From Bacteroidia bacterium (GTDB lineage: Bacteria; Bacteroidota; Bacteroidia; J057; JADKCL01), in contig JACJYV010000001.1 of assembly GCA_020635905.1 (NCBI GenBank), positions 372,001-436,000 on the forward strand: a DNA stretch of 64,000 nucleotides, given 5' to 3'. Below, piece by piece: positions 43,903 through 52,143 of the stretch. The stretch's first letter is position 1. Every line of letters begins with the position of its first letter. Made by a program: the position numbers and the translations under genes. A model generated the notes under the pieces. The model saw nothing but the letters and a program-made list of their open reading frames with translations, did no database searches and was not told the DNA's origin.

Positions 43903-45681
43903 GTGAGCGCACCCGATTCCAAGGCTGGCAGTGTATTTGAATGGGACCTGATTCGCAGGTTGCTGGGCTATACGCGGCCCTATAAAGGCTTTTTTTTCCT
44001 GGCCCTGGGGCTTACTTTGGCCGTTTCGGCCCTGGCTCCCCTCAGTCCCTGGCTATTTCAGAAAATCCTGGACGGTCCTGTGGCCGAAGGCAACAGCCCC
44101 CTCCTCCTGCAGATGATCCTGCTGACCCTGGGCCTGCTCATTCTCTCTGCCCTGCTTTCCCTCTTCAACACCTACCTGACCAACTGGCTGGGACAGAGCA
44201 TCATACGGGATATTCGCATCCGCATATTCAACCACATTTCGGGTACCCGCCTCAAATATTTCGACTCCACCCCCATTGGCACCCTGCAAACGCGCACCAT
44301 CAGCGACGTGGAGACCCTGAACGAGGTGTTCAGCCAGGGAATCGTGCAAATTGTGGGCGAATTACTGCAATTGGTGGCCATTCTGGTCGTCATGCTGGCC
44401 ACGAGCTGGAAGCTCACCCTGATCGTTCTGTCCGTGGTTCCCTTCCTGATTTTTTCCACCATCATCTTCAAAAACAAGGTAAAGGTAGCCTTTCAGGACG
44501 TGCGCAAAAATGTGAGCCGCATGAATGCCTTTCTGCAGGAGCACATTACAGGCATGCTGGTAAGTCAGATGTTCAGCCGGGAAAAGCTCGAAATGGAGCG
44601 CTTTCGCAAGATCAATGCCGATCACCGCGACGCCCATCTGAATTCCGTGCTTTATTACAGCGTGTTTTTTCCTGTGGTGGAAATCATTGGCGCTCTGGGA
44701 ACAGCTTTGCTGGTCTGGCTGGGCGTGGGCGAAGTCTTGAGTGGGGATATTTCCTTTGGGAAATTATTTGCCTTCATCATGTACATTTCCATGTTTTTCC
44801 GCCCCATCCGCATGCTGGCCGACCGCTTCAACACCCTGCAAATGGGTATGGTGAGCGCAGAACGGATTTTCAAAGTGCTGGATACAGATGAAAAAATCGA
44901 GGATGAAGGCAAACTGAAGCAAAAAGATCTGGCCGGACTGGCTGAAGGCAAATTGGAAATTGATTTCAAAAACGTTTGGTTTGCCTATAATGACGAAGAA
45001 TGGGTGCTGCGGGGAGTGAGTTTCCGGGCTGAGCCAGGTGAAAAAATTGCCATTGTAGGATCGACGGGAGCAGGAAAAACCACGATCATCAACCTGCTGA
45101 CCCGTTTTTATGAGATTCAGCGGGGGGTAATTTCCCTTAACGGGGTGAATGTGCGTGACCTGGAACTGGCTGAATTGCGCAGTCTGATTGGACTGGTTTT
45201 GCAGGATGTTTTTCTCTTTTCGGGCAGCATTTACGATAACATTACCCTGAACAATCCCTCCATTTCTCTCGAAAAGGTGATTGAAGCCGCCAAATACGTG
45301 GGGGTTCACGATTTCATTGAGACTTTGCCCGGCAAATACGATTACGAAGTTCAGGAGCGGGGCGCCACCCTTTCCGCTGGTCAGCGACAACTGATTGCCT
45401 TTGCCCGGGTGCTGGTCTATGATCCCAAAATCCTGATTCTGGACGAGGCCACCTCCAATATTGACACGGATTCAGAGGAATTGATCCAGGCTGCAGTGGA
45501 AAAGGTTATGCGGGGCCGCACCTCTATCATCATTGCGCACCGCCTCTCCACCATCCAGAAGGCCGACCAGATTCTGGTCATGTCAAAGGGTCAGATTTGC
45601 GAACAGGGAAATCACCAGGAATTGCTGGAAATGAATGGAATTTACAAGAAGCTTTATCTGCTTCAGTTTGCTTCTGCCTGA
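43903..45681 (+). CDS. ABC exporter, fused permease and ATPase (MsbA/lipid-exporter type)
   Basis: 592 residues from a GTG start; the next in-frame ATG lies inside the membrane domain. Six membrane segments occupy ~25-310. The ATPase has Walker A GSTGAGKTT, Q-loop 'LVLQDVFLFSGSI', signature LSAGQRQ, Walker B 'ILILDEATSNID' and the switch His in 'IIAHRLSTI'. This half-transporter works as a homodimer, exporting lipids, peptides or drugs. No accessory genes accompany it, so the substrate is not known. Confidence 0.9.
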   Translation: MSAPDSKAGSVFEWDLIRRLLGYTRPYKGFFFLALGLTLAVSALAPLSPWLFQKILDGPVAEGNSPLLLQMILLTLGLLILSALLSLFNTYLTNWLGQSIIRDIRIRIFNHISGTRLKYFDSTPIGTLQTRTISDVETLNEVFSQGIVQIVGELLQLVAILVVMLATSWKLTLIVLSVVPFLIFSTIIFKNKVKVAFQDVRKNVSRMNAFLQEHITGMLVSQMFSREKLEMERFRKINADHRDAHLNSVLYYSVFFPVVEIIGALGTALLVWLGVGEVLSGDISFGKLFAFIMYISMFFRPIRMLADRFNTLQMGMVSAERIFKVLDTDEKIEDEGKLKQKDLAGLAEGKLEIDFKNVWFAYNDEEWVLRGVSFRAEPGEKIAIVGSTGAGKTTIINLLTRFYEIQRGVISLNGVNVRDLELAELRSLIGLVLQDVFLFSGSIYDNITLNNPSISLEKVIEAAKYVGVHDFIETLPGKYDYEVQERGATLSAGQRQLIAFARVLVYDPKILILDEATSNIDTDSEELIQAAVEKVMRGRTSIIIAHRLSTIQKADQILVMSKGQICEQGNHQELLEMNGIYKKLYLLQFASA

Positions 45682-45693
45682 CCATCAATTTTA

Positions 45694-45813
45694 GGAACCT
45701 CTAAAAACTGCGAATCTCTGCGTTGGACTTGGCTCAGAAATGCTCATTTACATAAGTAAACTGCGCTTTCTTCACCTGCGCCCGCCTTGATCTTCATTGT
45801 TTTTAAAGGTCCC
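45694..45813. repeat. ~120-bp MITE-like element with inverted ends
   Basis: The ends GGAACCTCTAAAAAC (45694-45708) and GTTTTTAAAGGTCCC (45799-45813) are inverted repeats with two mismatches in 15. A central TTTAC-ATAA-GTAAA stem lies near 45750. It fills the gap between the convergent ABC and UMF1 genes and stops exactly at the UMF1 stop codon. It may double as a bidirectional terminator. Confidence 0.6.
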
Positions 45814-47139
45814 TTATTCTGATTCCCCGGTTCTCAAAGCGTGATTCCTCACCAGGAAAAAGATGATTAATCCTCCCACCAGGAAGTATAATTCGAGGGC
45901 CAGAATCGAATTGCGGGTGCCAAAAAACTCATTGAAAATCCCGAAGGTTGCCGTTCCACCCACAATTGAGACCTTGTCCATGATGGAAAAGAAGCTGAAA
46001 AAGGAAGCTGTATCCCGCGTTTCAGGCAAAAATTTTGAATAAGTGGCCCGCGAAAGGGCCTGCATCCCTCCCATCACCACCCCCACGGCTCCTCCCATGC
46101 AAAAAAAGCCAATTTTGCTCTCCACAAAATATCCATAGACCAGGATCACCATCCAGAAGCAAATGCCTCCCAAAAGGGTTTTGAGATTGCCATAACGACG
46201 TGAAAGCCAGGCAAATAATATGGACCCGGGCACCGCAATCAGGTTGATCACAAACATCAGGATGATCATTTCCTCCTCTTTGAGGTGAAATTCGAGGCTG
46301 CCAAAACTGGCCGCCATGTACATCACCGTTTGCAGGCCCATGTTGAAGGCAAAAAAGGCGGTCAGGTACCACCTCAGATTTTTCAGGTTGCGAATCTGAC
46401 CCAGCACCTTTTTCAGTTCGCCAAACCCGTGAGCCAGATAACGGGTGGGTTTGTAAGGTGGGGGAACGTCTTTCAGGGTCCAAAAGGTAATTTGGGCGAA
46501 ACCAAACCACCAGATTCCCACCGTCAGGAAGGAAAATTTGATCGCTTTGATCACGGCTTCAGTCTGGGTCAGGCCCTCCACCTCAAAAAACCATTCAGGC
46601 TTCATGATCAGCAACAGGTTGAAAGCCAGCAGGATCAGTGAGCCAATGTAGCCCATGGAAAATCCCCTGGCGCTGACCCGGTCATAATGTTCGGGGGTTG
46701 TGATTTCAGGCAAAAAGGCATCATTGAAGATATTTCCCCCCGCAAACCCAACTGCAGCCATAATGAACATCCAAATCCCGAAAACATAGTTTTCGGGGGT
46801 AAAAAAGTACAAACCACAACAGGCGCCCGCTCCCAAAGTGCAGAAAAAGATCATGAATTTCTTTTTGTGCCCGCTGTAATCCGCGATTCCCCCCAAAATG
46901 GGACTGAATACAGAGATAAAAAGGTAGGCCAGGGCAAAGCAAAAAGAGACCAACCCTACGGATTTCATTTCCATCCCCAGAAAAGGCACAATGGCATCCA
47001 CTGCTTTTTCGCCAGGCAGCACTGCGGCCATTTCTTCCTTATTCAAAGCCACCTGCGGGGCGATGATGTCGTGAAAATAGGAAGGGAAAACCGCCGTAGT
47101 CACGGTCAAGGCATAGACTGAGTTGGCCCAGTCGTACAT
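45814..47139 (-). CDS. UMF1/Atg22-type major facilitator transporter
   Basis: 441 residues from the ATG at 47139, with about 12 membrane segments. It begins 'MYDWANSVYALTVTTAVFP', the family signature, which normally lies some 15 residues into the protein. The frame is open upstream to 47187 and would add 'KKAIFGWT' before it, so the true start may be a CTG at 47175 or 47184. UMF1 proteins are related to yeast Atg22, a vacuolar amino acid effluxer; the bacterial substrate is unknown. It converges on the ABC exporter across a repeat element. Confidence 0.82.
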   Translation of the reverse strand: MYDWANSVYALTVTTAVFPSYFHDIIAPQVALNKEEMAAVLPGEKAVDAIVPFLGMEMKSVGLVSFCFALAYLFISVFSPILGGIADYSGHKKKFMIFFCTLGAGACCGLYFFTPENYVFGIWMFIMAAVGFAGGNIFNDAFLPEITTPEHYDRVSARGFSMGYIGSLILLAFNLLLIMKPEWFFEVEGLTQTEAVIKAIKFSFLTVGIWWFGFAQITFWTLKDVPPPYKPTRYLAHGFGELKKVLGQIRNLKNLRWYLTAFFAFNMGLQTVMYMAASFGSLEFHLKEEEMIILMFVINLIAVPGSILFAWLSRRYGNLKTLLGGICFWMVILVYGYFVESKIGFFCMGGAVGVVMGGMQALSRATYSKFLPETRDTASFFSFFSIMDKVSIVGGTATFGIFNEFFGTRNSILALELYFLVGGLIIFFLVRNHALRTGESE

Positions 47140-47197
47140 GGTCCAGCCGAAGATGGCTTTTTTATTTCTGTTCAGGGAGTTCAGATTTTAGATGGTT

Positions 47198-47227
47198 AGA
47201 TTTTAGATTTTAGTCGTTAGTCGTTAG
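47198..47227. repeat. Iterated words AGATTTTAGATTTTAG and AGTCGTTAGTCGTTAG (copy 2)
   Basis: Both words match those in the 41224-41560 region, here fused end to end between the UROD-like and UMF1 genes. Confidence 0.8.
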
Positions 47228-47237
47228 AGGTTAGAAC

Positions 47238-48260
47238 TTACCAGGCGACTCCCCTGATGGCTTCTATGAAAGCGGCGATGGATTCTTCTTCAAGTTCGTA
47301 AAAAATATCTGTCCCTGTGCTGGCAATGTGCTTCTGGCGGGGAAATTTGTGCAGCATGCGTCGGGTTTCATGCGTCACCCGCTCAGGGTCGCAACCCAGC
47401 ATACAGGTATCCAGATTGCCCATGATGGCCTTTCCCTTGATTCGCAGGGCCGCAAATTCAGGTTCCACGGTTTGATCCAAAGCCAGAATTTCGCAATCCA
47501 GCTGGGAAAGCAGGTCGAAGGAATGCTGCACCCCACCCGCCCGTACGATCTTGGGCACCTGGCGAAAATTGCTGCACAACCGCGCGAGGTAATGGAGGGA
47601 AAATTCACGGAACATAATCCTGTCCAGACAGCCCGCCAGCGGGTCGTACAGCTCAATCAGGTCCACTCCTGCCTCAACCATGACCGAAAGCTGGGCATTG
47701 GCAATGTCGATCATGATATCCAGCAACTGCCGTCCCATGATGGGATCCGTAAAGGCCACCAGTTTGGCATAGGAATGCGGGGGCAGCCCGTGGCCCTGAC
47801 ACAGGTAGGTATAGGTGCTCCAGGGCGCCAGCACCCTTCCAATCAGGGGAACCCGTCCCCTGAGCTGGTCTTTGGCCAGGCGAATGGCCTCTGCGATATG
47901 TGCGTAGGATGCAGGATTGGCCGCAGGAATGAAGTCAGGCAGGTCGCCACTTCCCTCCAGATTCCAGCTAAAATGAGGTCCAAACTGGGGGTGCGGGTAA
48001 TATTCGAGCCCCATGGCCAGCAGCGGAGCCAGATAATCCGTGAAAAGGTAAACCCCGTCCACCTCAAAGTGGTCGGCAGCCATCACAGTCGCCCGGGCGG
48101 CCAGATCAGGAGTTGCCATCACCTGCTGGGCGTTGCCATCCTGGTCCAGCAGGCCCTGAAAATCAGGGACAGCCCAAACCACCCCGGGCAGACAGACGGG
48201 GGCTCTTTCGACCGGGGTGCCGTAGGCAACCCGCAGCATCAGATCGTTTTCAAGTTTCAT
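47238..48260 (-). CDS. Uroporphyrinogen decarboxylase-superfamily protein (divergent paralogue)
   Basis: 340 residues with the URO-D barrel: 'KLENDLMLRVAYGTPVERAPV' at the N-terminus, 'VYLFTDYLAPLLAMGLEY' with the Asp of the substrate pocket, and 'GRVLAPWSTYTYL' with the Tyr. The HemE 'RQAGRY' arginine motif is replaced by 'LPGVVWAVPDF', and the C-terminal 'GHG' histidine region reads 'STGTDIF'. Family relatives include corrinoid methyltransferases, so haem synthesis is doubtful. No hem genes are adjacent. It overlaps the YwbE gene by 4 bp (ATGA). Confidence 0.78.
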   Translation of the reverse strand: MKLENDLMLRVAYGTPVERAPVCLPGVVWAVPDFQGLLDQDGNAQQVMATPDLAARATVMAADHFEVDGVYLFTDYLAPLLAMGLEYYPHPQFGPHFSWNLEGSGDLPDFIPAANPASYAHIAEAIRLAKDQLRGRVPLIGRVLAPWSTYTYLCQGHGLPPHSYAKLVAFTDPIMGRQLLDIMIDIANAQLSVMVEAGVDLIELYDPLAGCLDRIMFREFSLHYLARLCSNFRQVPKIVRAGGVQHSFDLLSQLDCEILALDQTVEPEFAALRIKGKAIMGNLDTCMLGCDPERVTHETRRMLHKFPRQKHIASTGTDIFYELEEESIAAFIEAIRGVAW

Positions 48261-48451
48261 TCCACTATCTCTTTGACCCTTCCAACCAGACCTGATTCAA
48301 GCCTGACTTTGATGCCGTGAGGATGCTGAGGTGAACTGGTGAGGATGTCCCTGACGACTCCCTCAGTGAGTTTTCCGGAACGCTGGTCCTGTTTTAAAAC
48401 GATTTTCACGGATTGGCCGGGTGATATATCTTTTCTGAATTTTCCATCCAT
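48257..48451 (-). CDS. YwbE family protein (DUF2196)
   Basis: The ATG at 48451 gives 64 residues starting MDGKFRKDISPGQSVKIVL; an ATG 9 codons upstream is less likely. 'QDQRSGKLTEGVVRDILT' and 'HPHGIKVRLESGLVGRVKEI' are the conserved YwbE core, a small KOW-like beta-barrel. Function is unknown. Its stop overlaps the start of the UROD-like gene, so they are cotranscribed. It is divergent from the TPR gene. Confidence 0.88.
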   Translation of the reverse strand: MDGKFRKDISPGQSVKIVLKQDQRSGKLTEGVVRDILTSSPQHPHGIKVRLESGLVGRVKEIVE

Positions 48452-48518
48452 ACCCAAAGTTCTGCAATATTCTTGCATCTGCCAACCGTTGAAATAGGAA
48501 TGAGGAAAAACAAGTCCT

Positions 48519-48526
48519 TATCTTTG
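48519..48526 (+). promoter_or_regulatory. -7 element TATCTTTG upstream of the TPR gene
   Basis: An exact TAnnTTTG match 26 bp before the ATG at 48553. The nearest upstream TTG (48489-48491) is 27 bp away, longer than usual. Confidence 0.45.
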
Positions 48527-48552
48527 GTGCGAAATTTGTATCGCAAAACCCG

Positions 48553-49509
48553 ATGAAACGAAGTTTATTGCTCCTGGCCATGCTGGCCTTCATTTCTGGT
48601 ACCCTGGCCGCCCAGTCGGCCCGGGATTTTTACAATCTGGGGTGCGATCTTTTCGAGGCGGGTGCAGATTATGATGCCCTGAAAGTCCTTTCCATTGCGA
48701 TTGAGATGGAACCCGACTCGGCTCATTACTGGCTCAAGCGGGCTGAAGTGCATTTTTCCAGATTTGAAGAGGATTTTGCCTCCATGGATCTGGATACCTG
48801 CCTGCAAATTGATTCAACTCTGGCGCCCGCCTGGTACCTTCTGGGCGAACTGGAATCCAGCCTGCAGGATTTTGAAACCTCGGTGGCTGCCTACACCATC
48901 GCCCTGCATTATGCCCGGGAAGATACCCTTAAAGGGGCTGCGTTTTTGGGTCGGGCTCTGTCATCTGCCTATCTGGGAGTGCCCCTCGACACCCTGATGT
49001 ACGATTATCAGCAGGCCCTGGGCCGCTATCCCGACTCCGCCTTTGTGCTTAGCAGTATGGGCCGGGTGTATGCTGATAGCGGGAAATACGCCCGAGGGAT
49101 TTTTTTGATTGAACAGGCGCTTGAACATTCTCCCGAATCGCCCGAAGCCCTGCTTGCCATGGGGCATTCTTTAGGTAAAATGGGAGACTGGGAACAGGCT
49201 ATGGTCTATGCAGACAGCGCCCTGGGCTATTCGCCCATGTATTCAGAAGCCTGGATTTTGCGTGGAAGGGCTTTGCTGGAACTTGAATTTGTGGTGGAAG
49301 CCCTGCGGGAGGTCAGAATTTGTCTAAAACTGGAGCCCGAAAATCCCATGATCTGGCGTAACCGGGGCATGGCCTGGCTGTTGCTCGGCAAGCCAGGCAA
49401 AGCCTGCAAGGATTTTCAAATGGCCCGGGAACTGGGCTATGAGATTCTTTATGGCACTGCGGATGCAAAAATCATGGATGAGGCATGCGGAACTATTCCT
49501 TCGGAATAG
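48553..49509 (+). CDS. Exported TPR-repeat protein
   Basis: 318 residues with a signal peptide (MKRSLLLLAMLAFISGTLAAQ). About seven TPR-like helix pairs follow ('DFYNLGCDLFEAGADYDALKVLSIAIEME', 'YWLKRAEVHFSRF', 'PSGRVYADSGKYARGIFLIEQALEHSPESPEALLAMG'-type units). It is probably a periplasmic or outer-membrane-associated scaffold. No enzymatic domain is seen. The last codons and the stop lie inside a perfect 11-bp hairpin. Confidence 0.82.
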   Translation: MKRSLLLLAMLAFISGTLAAQSARDFYNLGCDLFEAGADYDALKVLSIAIEMEPDSAHYWLKRAEVHFSRFEEDFASMDLDTCLQIDSTLAPAWYLLGELESSLQDFETSVAAYTIALHYAREDTLKGAAFLGRALSSAYLGVPLDTLMYDYQQALGRYPDSAFVLSSMGRVYADSGKYARGIFLIEQALEHSPESPEALLAMGHSLGKMGDWEQAMVYADSALGYSPMYSEAWILRGRALLELEFVVEALREVRICLKLEPENPMIWRNRGMAWLLLGKPGKACKDFQMARELGYEILYGTADAKIMDEACGTIPSE

Positions 49510-49513
49510 TTCC
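49489..49513 (+). terminator. Perfect hairpin spanning the TPR stop codon
   Basis: GGAACTATTCC (49489-49499) pairs with GGAATAGTTCC (49503-49513) across a TTC loop; the TAG stop is at 49507-49509. It lacks a following T run, so it may end transcription by another route or protect the 3' end. Confidence 0.45.
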
Positions 49514-49590
49514 AGTTTACCGTTTACTGTTTCAGGGTGGATAGATAAGGGAATGCCCGCAACCAGGAGCTCAAAGCTCGCAGCTAAACC

Positions 49591-50436
49591 CTAAAATCCC
49601 AGCCCCATGGATAAGGTAATTCTATGATAGGTCTGACGCACATCCACAATGTTGCCGGTCGGGCCGAATGAGCCTCCCCACCAATCCCAAATCCATTCCT
49701 CATACACTTTGTGGGTCATTTGCATGCGATACCCCATGGAAACCAGGAAGGAGGATTTTTGACGGGAATAGAATTTCAACCCCAAACCGCCCTGAGCCAT
49801 GGGACCGCCGTCGTATTTCAGAAAGCCCAGGCCTTTATTCAAAAAGCCCAATCCGTACCCGCCACCAGCATACCAGTAGGGCACCGCAGCCTGATTCTTC
49901 CCAATTTCACCTCTCACGTCTGCAAAAACAGGCACCATTGAGCCTTCATTCACATAGCGATCCAGCCCTACCCCAACTCCAGCCTGAATATAGGGATTGA
50001 AATACCAACCCGTAATATTGGAAAGGGTCAGCGAAATGGAACTTGAAAAGAAATTACTTTGGGCCATCAGCAGGCCGGCTTCCGTGATATTATACACCCC
50101 TGTGGTCTTGAACTTCTTGGGAGTAGTCCGCGGCTTCAGGGTAACCTGAGCTTTGCGGTCGGGTGAATTATTGGAAGAGGAATTGGTGGACGGGTTGGAA
50201 TTTCCGATCACCACTTTGTCAATTTCAGACCACTTGAACACCAGGGTGCTGTTTTCCAGAATCTGGATTTTAAGGATGCTGTCCTGCACCATCTCCACGA
50301 TCTTTCCCGTGAGCACGCTCCCGTTTTTCAGGTAAACTGTTCCGTTCACCGAACTTTGCGCCTGGAGCCCGGCAAAGACAAAAAGAAAAATCCCGGTGGC
50401 AAGGAAGATTCTAAAGCGGAACAGTTTGTGGATCAT
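49591..50436 (-). CDS. Outer-membrane beta-barrel-type protein, unknown function
   Basis: The ATG at 50436 gives 281 residues with a signal peptide (MIHKLFRFRIFLATGIFLFVFAGLQAQ); the longer open frame to 50559 adds nothing signal-like. Residues ~30-75 form a small domain ('GTVYLKNGSVLTGKIVEMVQDSILKIQILENSTLVFKW'-type) often fused to Bacteroidota outer-membrane proteins. A Ser/Asn linker leads to alternating aromatic/glycine strands ending 'YHRITLSMGLGF', a C-terminal phenylalanine typical of barrels. Function is unknown. Confidence 0.72.
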   Translation of the reverse strand: MIHKLFRFRIFLATGIFLFVFAGLQAQSSVNGTVYLKNGSVLTGKIVEMVQDSILKIQILENSTLVFKWSEIDKVVIGNSNPSTNSSSNNSPDRKAQVTLKPRTTPKKFKTTGVYNITEAGLLMAQSNFFSSSISLTLSNITGWYFNPYIQAGVGVGLDRYVNEGSMVPVFADVRGEIGKNQAAVPYWYAGGGYGLGFLNKGLGFLKYDGGPMAQGGLGLKFYSRQKSSFLVSMGYRMQMTHKVYEEWIWDWWGGSFGPTGNIVDVRQTYHRITLSMGLGF

Positions 50437-50670
50437 GGGTTTATGTTGTTTTAGGGAAAAGATTTTTGCCTTTTTTTCCACGGCGATTGTTTGGTTCTTT
50501 GTAAGGATGGACGAAAGTTCAAATAAAAGTAAAACTTTCCCGGGAAAAGAAATAGGCAAATAATATTCTCCCTTTGAAAGCCCTTACTTTTTTCGTAATT
50601 TTTCACCCAAATGCAACCATTTGAGAAAAACGTGTATCTAACCAATTACTTTAATTCTGGTAGCAATTAA

Positions 50671-52020
50671 ATGAACCAAAAATTTCTCGCAATGAAGCAA
50701 CTCTCAAAATTTTCAGGACTCCTCTTGCTCATTTTGGCGCTTACAAGCTGCACCAAAGATCAGTGCAAGATCAACCGTACTTACACCAAGTACACTCCCG
50801 TCTTCATTACCTATGAAGAATTCCGCACTTCCTCGGTTTACGCTGATGCTCCTCAGGCCATCAAACAACCCGGAAAAATCTATTTCAAGGACAACATGAT
50901 CTATGTGAATGAATACCTCAAAGGCGTTCACGTAATCGACAACAGCGATCCTGCCAATCCTCAGAAAGTTGCCTTCATTCACATCCCCGGAAACGTTGAC
51001 ATTGCGATTAAATGCAATACCCTCTATGCCGACAGCTACGTGGACCTGATTGCGGTGGACATTACCAGCCCTACTTCTGTACATCAGATCGGCCGTCTGG
51101 AAAATGTATTCCCCTATCAGGAATGGCAATACGGACAATATGTGGATCCTGCCAACGGAATCGTCAAAGAATGGCTGGCTGAAGAAACCACTGAGTCCTA
51201 TATGGGTGATTGCAATGGCTATTACCCCTCAAACGGCGGCGGAACCCCCATTTTCGAAACCAATCCCGGGGTTAACAGCAGCTTTGGAGGTGGTACCCAG
51301 AACGACCTCTCCTCCGGCGGAGCAGAAAGCAATAAAGGCGGATACCCCGGCATGGGAATCGGCGGCTCCATGGCCAAGGTTACCATCTACCAGGACAATA
51401 TGTATGCCATCATGGATAACTACTCCATTCAGGTGTTTGATATCGCTGGCTGCCAGACTCCCACCCTGGGCAACAAAATCGATGTGGAATATGGCATTGA
51501 GACCATTTTCCCCTACGAAAACCACCTCTTTGTAGGTTCCTCCAACGGAATGTACATCCTAGACAACTCCAATCCTGCCCTGCCCACCCGCGAAGGCTTC
51601 ATGGGTCACTTCAGCTCCTGCGACCCTGTGGTCGTACAGGGCACCAAGGCCTACGTTACCCTCCGCAACGGCACCACCTGCTGGGGCTATGAAAACCAGC
51701 TGGACATCGTGGACATCACCAACCTGACCAACCCACAGTTGATGAAGTCTTACGACCTCTACAATCCTCATGGTCTGGGTATCGACAATAACACCCTGTT
51801 CATTTGTGATGGTGGCGACGGTCTGAAAGTGTACGATGTGAATGATCCCATGAACATCTCCAAACTCTACCAGTACCGCAACATCAACACCTTTGATGTG
51901 ATTCCGTTGTCTCTGCAAAAAGTACTTGTGCTGATTGGCAACGACGGTCTCTACCAGTATGACTACAGCGATCAGTCCAAAATTAACCTGATCAGCACCA
52001 TTCCTGTTGAAGTTGACTAA
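50671..52020 (+). CDS. LVIVD-type beta-propeller lipoprotein
   Basis: 449 residues from the ATG at 50671; an ATG at 50692 (MKQLSKFSG) is an equally good start. The signal peptide ends in 'ALTSC', a lipobox. The body repeats the LVIVD pattern ('YLKGVHVIDNSDPANPQKVAF', 'YADSYVDLIAVDITSPTSVHQIG', 'NQLDIVDITNLTNPQLMKSYDL', 'GDGLKVYDVNDPMNISKLYQY'), giving a seven-bladed-like propeller. It is probably surface-anchored with unknown ligand. A terminator follows the stop. Confidence 0.83.
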   Translation: MNQKFLAMKQLSKFSGLLLLILALTSCTKDQCKINRTYTKYTPVFITYEEFRTSSVYADAPQAIKQPGKIYFKDNMIYVNEYLKGVHVIDNSDPANPQKVAFIHIPGNVDIAIKCNTLYADSYVDLIAVDITSPTSVHQIGRLENVFPYQEWQYGQYVDPANGIVKEWLAEETTESYMGDCNGYYPSNGGGTPIFETNPGVNSSFGGGTQNDLSSGGAESNKGGYPGMGIGGSMAKVTIYQDNMYAIMDNYSIQVFDIAGCQTPTLGNKIDVEYGIETIFPYENHLFVGSSNGMYILDNSNPALPTREGFMGHFSSCDPVVVQGTKAYVTLRNGTTCWGYENQLDIVDITNLTNPQLMKSYDLYNPHGLGIDNNTLFICDGGDGLKVYDVNDPMNISKLYQYRNINTFDVIPLSLQKVLVLIGNDGLYQYDYSDQSKINLISTIPVEVD

Positions 52021-52044
52021 AGCATTGCTATAAAGTAAGTCAAG

Positions 52045-52076
52045 AGGGCTGTCGATTTCGGCAGCCCTTTTGTTTT
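52045..52076 (+). terminator. Rho-independent terminator after the LVIVD lipoprotein gene
   Basis: AGGGCTG (52045-52051) pairs with CAGCCCT (52062-52068), followed by TTTGTTTTT. Confidence 0.82.
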
Positions 52077-52143
52077 TGCTTCGCCCTGAGAACCTTTTTT
52101 TGTATTTTGGGGCCAGTTTACACAGAAAATCAATCCAAATCCT

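Noticed and set aside
47328..48320. 330-codon plus-strand frame
   Set aside because: Antisense shadow of the UROD-like gene.
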